From: Phycisphaerae bacterium
GTDB lineage: Bacteria; Planctomycetota; Phycisphaerae; UBA1845; Fen-1342
Direction of reading: 5' to 3'
DNA: 6,424 nt
Assembly (NCBI GenBank): GCA_022842805.1
Contig: JALHOX010000160.1
Span: 3,155-9,578, forward strand
Position 1 is the stretch's first letter. Each line of letters opens with the position of its first letter. The translations under genes and the position numbers were made by a program. This document shows positions 6,139-6,424 of this stretch, piece after piece. The notes beneath the pieces were generated by a model that was not told the origin of the DNA, did not search any database, and was given only the letters and a program-made list of their open reading frames with translations.

Positions 6139-6424
6139 ATGAATCGAAGTCTATTTTTTGCCGTGATGACGATTGCGGCGGCCGGTGCGGCTGCTGCGAT
6201 GGCGGGGCCGGCTTGCGGCGGTGGCTGCGGCGAGCGCAAGAGCGAGAGCGGTTGTCGGATGATGACCGCCTCGTGCTCGATGCAGACCAGCGGCTGCGGC
6301 ATGCAGCGTGGCGACGATTGCTGCGCCAAGACGGCTGTTGCGGCCCGCGGCTGCGGCTCCAACGCCGCGTGCGGTGCCATGGCGGCGTGCGGATCGGCCG
6401 CGGCGTGTGGTCCGAAGGCCGGTT
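6139..6424 (+). CDS. Secreted Cys-rich protein with CGxxAA repeats (C-terminus outside window)
   Basis: Ninety-five codons are visible. The ATG has a good ribosome binding site. A signal peptide follows: Arg3, a hydrophobic Ala-rich core and A20-M21-A22 as signal peptidase I site. The mature part begins with G-P-A-C-G-G-G-C and has 11 Cys in 73 residues (26, 30, 39, 46, 53, 61, 62, 72, 78, 84, 90), with Gly and Ala as main partners and several Met between Cys 39 and 55. From Cys72 the chain is a tandem hexapeptide, CGxxAA, still running at the window edge. The gene lies 232 nt after the other Cys-rich secreted protein on the same strand; the two share a signal peptide and Cys richness but no alignable core. 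Metal binding is inferred only. The visible part could also be an N-terminal extension of a known enzyme or transporter whose domain lies downstream. Confidence 0.8.
   Translation, partial: MNRSLFFAVMTIAAAGAAAAMAGPACGGGCGERKSESGCRMMTASCSMQTSGCGMQRGDDCCAKTAVAARGCGSNAACGAMAACGSAAACGPKAG
6352..6423 (+). repeat. 18-nt tandem repeat coding for CGxxAA
   Basis: Four consecutive 18-nt units start at 6352, 6370, 6388 and 6406. They encode CGSNAA, CGAMAA, CGSAAA and CGPKAG. Codons differ between units (TGC or TGT; GGC, GGT or GGA), so protein-level repetition is better kept than DNA identity. The array continues past the window end or stops there; this cannot be seen. Confidence 0.75.

Overview
The window is very GC-rich and reads as a chromosomal fragment of a Gram-negative bacterium. 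A planctomycete is my best guess, though not a firm one. It rests on a membrane protein ending in a Cys-x2-Cys...CPECG zinc ribbon, two small Cys-rich exported proteins, weak or absent Shine-Dalgarno sequences on most genes, and short tandem arrays scattered in and beside genes. No rRNA, tRNA, CRISPR or transposase gene was seen.

Left part, minus strand (1-1054): a FecE/BtuD-type ABC transporter ATPase is followed by the first 55 codons of a lipoprotein that runs off the window. A 7-nt-period array sits in the 115 nt between them. No permease is present. The 285 nt from 1055 to 1339 separate the ATPase from the next, divergent gene.

Centre, plus strand (1340-4567): one large gene encodes a fused flavin and iron-sulfur dehydrogenase, GlcD-like FAD half plus GlcF-like Fe-S half, of the family that includes E. 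coli YdiJ. It should oxidise a D-2-hydroxyacid and pass electrons through two Fe-S clusters to the respiratory chain. Repetitive DNA has entered this gene at up to three places: a palindromic element in the FAD half, a heptad array in the linker between the halves, and a second heptad array at the 3' end that supplies the stop codon.

Right part (4629-6424): a convergent minus-strand gene encodes a two-helix membrane protein with a zinc ribbon. Divergent from it, a well-formed promoter drives a Cys-rich secreted protein of 186 residues with almost no 5' leader. After a 232-nt gap with a large imperfect hairpin comes a second Cys-rich secreted protein, cut by the window end inside a CGxxAA hexapeptide repeat.

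The most noteworthy signal is the set of three 35-nt arrays (5 x 7 nt), each followed by a G-rich purine tract. One is translated only because a single base change replaces TAG by TTG; another provides a gene's stop codon. The paired Cys-rich exported proteins are the best candidate for an undescribed protein family. I find no evidence of a defence system or mobile element.
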